NCBI RefSeq assembly: GCF_003967355.1
Contig: NZ_BIFH01000013.1
Coordinates: forward strand, 554,651 to 618,650
Reading direction: 5' to 3'
DNA length: 64,000 nucleotides
DNA from: Embleya hyalina
GTDB taxonomy: Bacteria; Actinomycetota; Actinomycetes; Streptomycetales; Streptomycetaceae
The notes beneath the pieces were generated by a model that was not told the DNA's origin, did not search any database, and saw only the letters and a program-made list of their open reading frames with translations. Positions 60,314 through 64,000 of this stretch are shown piece by piece (position 1 is the stretch's first letter; every line of letters begins with the position of its first letter). The translations under genes were made by a program, and so were the position numbers.

Positions 60314-60481
60314 GGTGTCCGTCCATCCGCCGAGGTGGTGGCAGGGAAGGGATGTGTGCGCCACCGTAGGCGTCCCCGCCGAGGCAGGACATGGTGCCAC
60401 GGCACACGACCGGGCATCGACGAGTATGAGCCGGCGCCATGACGAGCGCGGCGCCGCCGGGGCGTGACCTCGACGCGCGAG

Positions 60482-61282
60482 TCAGTGCGCGGTCCAGCCG
60501 CCGTCCAGGACGAACGAGGTTCCGGTGACGTGGCGGGCGTGCGGCCCGCACAGGTACAGGGCCGCCTCGGCGACCTCCTCGGGCTCGATCAGCCGTTTGA
60601 TCGCCGTGCGTTCCAGCAGGATGTCGCGGACGACGTCGTCGGCGGGGATCCCGTGCGCGACGGCCTGGGCGGCGATCTGGCCCTCGATCAGCGGCGTGCG
60701 GACGTAGCCGGGGCAGACGCAGTTGCTGGTGACCCCGTGCGGGGCGCCTTCCAGGGCGGCGACCTTGCTGAGTCCCTCCAGGGCGTGCTTCGCGCTCACA
60801 TACGCCGACTTGAACGTGCTCGCCCGCAGACCGTGCACCGAGGAGATGTTGACGATGCGCCCCCAGTTCCGCGCGTACATGTGCGGCAGGACCCGGCGCA
60901 TGATGCGAAAGGGCGCCTCCACCATCACCTTGTGGATGAGGGTGAACCGTTCGAGGGGGAACTCCTGGATCGGCGCCACGTGTTGCAGACCGGCGTTGTT
61001 CACCACGATGTCGATCCGGGCCGGCAGCGTGTCCACGGCGTCCGGATCGGCCAGGTCGGTCCCGTGCGCGGTGCCGCCGATCTCCTCGGCGACCGCCTCG
61101 GCCGCGTCGACCGCGATGTCCACGACGTGCACGTGCGCGCCCGCGGCGGCGAACGCGAGGGCGCAGGCACGTCCGATCCCGCTCGCCGCCCCGGTCACCA
61201 ACGCGACGCGTCCGGCGAGGAAGGGGGCGTCGGGGGGAGTGGGCGAGAGGTCGCCGGTGATCGCACTGGTTGCCATGGCCAT
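60482..61282 (-). CDS. 3-hydroxybutyrate dehydrogenase-like SDR
   Basis: 266 residues. NAD-binding GAASGIG, NNAGLQ, and the catalytic YVSAK are present, with the HBDH-like segment QHVAPIQEFPLERF. The start is an ATG at 61282 or 61276, without a clear ribosome site. Oxidises (R)-3-hydroxybutyrate to acetoacetate in its family. It lies between the PucR regulator and a tannase-like hydrolase. Confidence 0.82.
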   Translation of the reverse strand: MAMATSAITGDLSPTPPDAPFLAGRVALVTGAASGIGRACALAFAAAGAHVHVVDIAVDAAEAVAEEIGGTAHGTDLADPDAVDTLPARIDIVVNNAGLQHVAPIQEFPLERFTLIHKVMVEAPFRIMRRVLPHMYARNWGRIVNISSVHGLRASTFKSAYVSAKHALEGLSKVAALEGAPHGVTSNCVCPGYVRTPLIEGQIAAQAVAHGIPADDVVRDILLERTAIKRLIEPEEVAEAALYLCGPHARHVTGTSFVLDGGWTAH

Positions 61283-61438
61283 ATCGTAGGAAAAGCGAGC
61301 CTGCGGGCACATGGAGTCCGTCGCCATAGTCGCGGGGTGCGCCGTGGGCCGAGGCGCCATGCCGAGCCCGTGGGCACGGCGGCGCCGCCGGGCGGGCCGG
61401 AAGCGGCGCGTGCCGCACGCGGAGCGGCCGTGCGCCGA

Positions 61439-61452
61439 GCCGGCGCGCCGGC
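61439..61452 (-). terminator. GC-rich palindrome after tannase-like gene
   Basis: GCCGGCGCGCCGGC is a perfect palindrome 7 nt past the stop of the minus-strand hydrolase gene. A possible terminator, with no T-tract. Confidence 0.4.
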
Positions 61453-61458
61453 CGCGGG

Positions 61459-62781
61459 TCACCAGGTGCCGATGTCGCCGTCGTCGACCCGGTCGTTCCA
61501 GGCCACCGTGCGGCTCGACGGCGGGTTCGTGTCGTGCTCCACCCAGTCTTCGAGGGCCTTGAACACGGTGCGGTACGCGGGCAGGAGGGGACGCAGCCGA
61601 GCGGGGAAGAGGTCGCAGAATCCGTCGACGTGGTTGCCGCCCTCGACGCGGTACTGGCGATGCAGCCGGCCGCGACCGGCGGCGGCGACGAGGTCGGCGT
61701 AGCGGTCGGAGTGCAGCGTGATGGGCAGGAACGCGTCGAGGGTCCCGTGCAGGGAGAGCAGCGGCTTGCCGATCGCCCCGGTGAGCGCGACCCGGGCGAC
61801 GGCCTCGTGCACGGCGGAGGGGCGGTTGGGGTAGTCGTAGTCGGCGTCGCTGCCCGCCTCGCCGGGGCCGGCGAAGGGGACACCGGCGGGCGGTAGACCC
61901 GGACCGGGGTGGTGCGGGTCGAAGACGGCCCGGTAGGTGCGTTGCGTGACGTCCCAGTAGGTCCGGTGGTGGATGTCCCACAGGAACTCCGACCCGGCCG
62001 GCAGTCCCGCTTCGATCAGCCGTGCCGCCGCGTCCGGATCACCGCTGTCCCGGTAGCGCGGATAGTGGGCCAGGACCGTCGGCAGATACGTGAACAGGTT
62101 GGGTCCTTCGGCCATCCACAGCGGGCCCTCCCAATCCACGCCGCCGTCGTACAGGTCCGGGTGCCGCTCCAGCTGAGCGCGGGTCAGGTAGCCGCCGTTG
62201 GAGATCCCGGTGACGTAGGTGCGGTGCGCCTCCGTGCCGTAGTGGCGGCGCACCGCCAGGCGTGCGGCGACGGCGAGTTCGTACAGGCGGTCGGACCAGT
62301 CGACGAGCGTGTCGCCGGGGTGGTGCCCCGCGGTGTGGAAGTCGGGGCCGGAGTTGCCCTTGTCGGTGGCCGCGTAGGCGTAGCCGGCGGCGAGCGCCCC
62401 GTCGGAGATGATGCGGTCGGTGGCGTATTGCCGTCGGATCCCCGGAGCGGCGGTGACGACCAGTTTGCCGTTCCAGTCGTCGGGGAGGCGCAGTACGAAC
62501 TGTGCGTCGTGGTGCCAACCGTGATGCGGGTTCAGCCGGGTCTCGGCGGGGAAGCAGCCGTCGATCTGCAGTCCCGGCACCGGACGTTCCGGCCGTGGGG
62601 TCCCGGACGCGTGCAGGTTTTCCCAGTCCGCGAGGACGGTGTGCCCCGCGACGGCGGTGCCGACGGTGGTCAGATCCCCGAGCCGCACGACCTGTTGGCG
62701 TTCGGCTCCCGGGACGCGGACCGTCCGGCCGGCGTCGACGCCCACGGCGCGCGCGGCGCCGCCTTCCGTGGTGTCCGCCAT
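61459..62781 (-). CDS. Tannase/hydroxybutyrate-oligomer-hydrolase-like protein
   Basis: 440 residues. The nucleophile Ser lies in TGISNGGYLTRAQLE (near 165) and an acid in HGTLDAFLPI; the C-terminal His may be in GGNHVDGF. It resembles tannase/feruloyl-esterase or 3-hydroxybutyrate oligomer hydrolases, without a signal peptide. The start follows AAGGAG at 6 nt. Probably hydrolyses soluble hydroxyacid oligomers, feeding the dehydrogenase. Confidence 0.75.
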   Translation of the reverse strand: MADTTEGGAARAVGVDAGRTVRVPGAERQQVVRLGDLTTVGTAVAGHTVLADWENLHASGTPRPERPVPGLQIDGCFPAETRLNPHHGWHHDAQFVLRLPDDWNGKLVVTAAPGIRRQYATDRIISDGALAAGYAYAATDKGNSGPDFHTAGHHPGDTLVDWSDRLYELAVAARLAVRRHYGTEAHRTYVTGISNGGYLTRAQLERHPDLYDGGVDWEGPLWMAEGPNLFTYLPTVLAHYPRYRDSGDPDAAARLIEAGLPAGSEFLWDIHHRTYWDVTQRTYRAVFDPHHPGPGLPPAGVPFAGPGEAGSDADYDYPNRPSAVHEAVARVALTGAIGKPLLSLHGTLDAFLPITLHSDRYADLVAAAGRGRLHRQYRVEGGNHVDGFCDLFPARLRPLLPAYRTVFKALEDWVEHDTNPPSSRTVAWNDRVDDGDIGTW

Positions 62782-63134
62782 CGCCGGCTCCTTCGAGTGT
62801 GGTGGGCCCGTATCGCTCCGGAGCGCCGTGCCGGAGCGCCGTGCATCCGCACGACGGTATGGCCGTACCGGGACCTCGTCCATGGCGTCGTGCCCCATTC
62901 ACCGTCGTTCGAGCATGTTCGCGGAGCACACCGGCCGCGGCATCGACCGCCGGTGGACGGCGATTCGACCGGCACATGGGCCGACACGTCGTCGCTCGGT
63001 CGACCGCGGGCCAGGGGTGCGACCCACACCTCCGGTCGCTCGTCGTGTGGGCCGTCCTCATGGGCCCGGCCCGCCCGTCCCGCCTACCGTGTCGGGGCGG
63101 GCCGCTCCGGGCCCGCCGGGCGGAGGAGTTGACG
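62782..63134. other. Intergenic region with tandem repeat
   Basis: 353 nt between the divergent hydrolase and lipase genes. A 13-bp unit (CCGGAGCGCCGTG) occurs twice in tandem at 62818-62830 and 62831-62843. No gene was recognised. Confidence 0.4.
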
Positions 63135-64000
63135 ATGGTGCGGAAGTCGGGCGGCTGGATCCTCGCGGTGTTGCTCGCGCTGCTGACCGGGCTCGTCGGA
63201 GTACCGGCCGCCTCGGCCGCGCCGCCGACTCATCTCACGATGGAGGCGAGCTACAACTCGCCGGCCAATGGCTGGGAGCGCGTCGAGCGTTATCTCGACA
63301 CCACCGCAGGGTTCCGCCAGGAGCAGTACCCGCCGGACGGTCGCGGTGACCAGGACGGTCAGCGCCTGACCTTCTTCGGCGGGGTGAAGCAGCCGTATTC
63401 CGGGCGCTTCCTGCTCTACTCCGCACCCGGCTGGAACAGCGGCGCACACCAGGTGCCGGTGCTGCTGGTGCACGGCGCCAACGACAACCCGGACCGGGCC
63501 TGGGCCAACCCGGGCGAGTCGGGCGGCTACGGCTGCGGGACGGCGTCCTGCCCGAACACCGGCCTGATGCAGTACCTCTCCACGCGGGGATACCGGGTCT
63601 TCGCCATCGGCTTCGCGCACAAGCAGGGCGACAACCTGATGCAGGCGCAGGAGGTGGGCGACGCGGTCGCGTTGATCCGTGCCCGGCTGGGCGTCCCCCA
63701 GGTGGATCTGGTCGGCTGGAGCAAGGGCGAGATGTCCACCCGGGCGTACGTCTCCTCGGTCAAGCCCTCCTGGGGGCGCCCGTATGCCGGCGACGTCCGG
63801 CGGCTGGTCACCCTGGGTGGCCCGAACGGCGGCTACGACTACCCCTTCGCGCACGGCTGGGCGCACGATTTCAGCATCTGGCCGGAGTGCGGCGGCAAGG
63901 TCAACGCGCCCTCGCCGCATCTGCGCATGACGTGCTACGGGACCTATCAGGCCCACCCGGAGTACGCGTTCACCCCGACCGGCGGCTACGACGACTACCC
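63135..64000 (+). CDS. Secreted lipase/depolymerase-like alpha/beta hydrolase, 3' end outside window
   Basis: At least 288 residues. A clear signal peptide (GWILAVLLALLTGLVG ... ASAAPP) precedes a lipase fold with VPVLLVHGANDN and the nucleophile elbow DLVGWSKGEMSTRAY. The ATG follows GGAGGAG at 6 nt. It runs off the window end. It is divergent from the tannase-like hydrolase and could be an extracellular polyester depolymerase or lipase; the rest of the pathway lies on the other strand. Confidence 0.8.
   Translation, partial: MVRKSGGWILAVLLALLTGLVGVPAASAAPPTHLTMEASYNSPANGWERVERYLDTTAGFRQEQYPPDGRGDQDGQRLTFFGGVKQPYSGRFLLYSAPGWNSGAHQVPVLLVHGANDNPDRAWANPGESGGYGCGTASCPNTGLMQYLSTRGYRVFAIGFAHKQGDNLMQAQEVGDAVALIRARLGVPQVDLVGWSKGEMSTRAYVSSVKPSWGRPYAGDVRRLVTLGGPNGGYDYPFAHGWAHDFSIWPECGGKVNAPSPHLRMTCYGTYQAHPEYAFTPTGGYDDY

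Overview
The window reads as chromosomal DNA of a high-GC, mycelial actinomycete, streptomycete or a close relative. The signs are dense GC-rich genes with frequent GTG starts and ATGA overlaps, a DUF574-type methyltransferase, an MmyB-type regulator, a SpoIIE/PP2C phosphatase, a large HTH-NTPase-WD40 protein, and many one-component regulators divergent from small oxidoreductase genes. No rRNA, tRNA, CRISPR array, insertion sequence or phage module was seen. Everything is read by eye; no database search was run.

Layout. 1-4281: TetR fragment with a divergent FMN-enzyme/ferredoxin-reductase pair, a SAM methyltransferase, and a SnoaL-like/MarR pair. 4327-11391: a divergent catabolic cluster with a GntP permease, RidA, IclR regulator and KDG-kinase-like PfkB kinase on the minus strand, and a D-serine/D-threonine-dehydratase-like PLP enzyme and an N-acyl-D-amino-acid deacylase on the plus strand. 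Together these steps fit N-acetyl-D-glucosaminate (oxidised chitin end unit) being deacetylated, deaminated to 2-keto-3-deoxygluconate and phosphorylated. 11873-15721: esterase/MarR and MmyB/alcohol dehydrogenase divergent pairs.

15810-25753: a GntR-controlled regulon for methylthioribose or 5-deoxyribose use. It contains an aldolase-SDR fusion, GntR, mtnA, an RbsBAC-like ABC importer, mtnK and a second class II aldolase. The same 11-bp operator lies on the promoters of both transcription units.

25818-40435: a DUF4232 lipoprotein, TetX-like monooxygenase, EF-hand protein, PP2C phosphatase, a 1260-residue HTH-STAND-WD40 protein, and several regulator/oxidoreductase pairs with visible operators. 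40432-49118: an unusual island coding for lectin-like/Ig-like beta proteins, a haem peroxidase of the animal-peroxidase fold, a VioB-type ferritin-like protein and an ACC-synthase-like PLP enzyme. It looks uncharacterised. 49243-57564: AhpD-like protein, TetR/MFS efflux pair, a degenerate alpha/beta hydrolase beside a reductase remnant, a secreted trypsin-like protease, a DUF3152 metzincin-like lipoprotein and an unknown zinc-ribbon protein. 57636-64000: genes that fit polyhydroxybutyrate or hydroxyester use (GAF/PucR regulator, 3-hydroxybutyrate dehydrogenase, tannase-like hydrolase and a secreted lipase cut by the window end).

The strongest leads are the putative N-acetylglucosaminate pathway, the methylthioribose/5-deoxyribose regulon and the peroxidase/ferritin-like/PLP-enzyme island.
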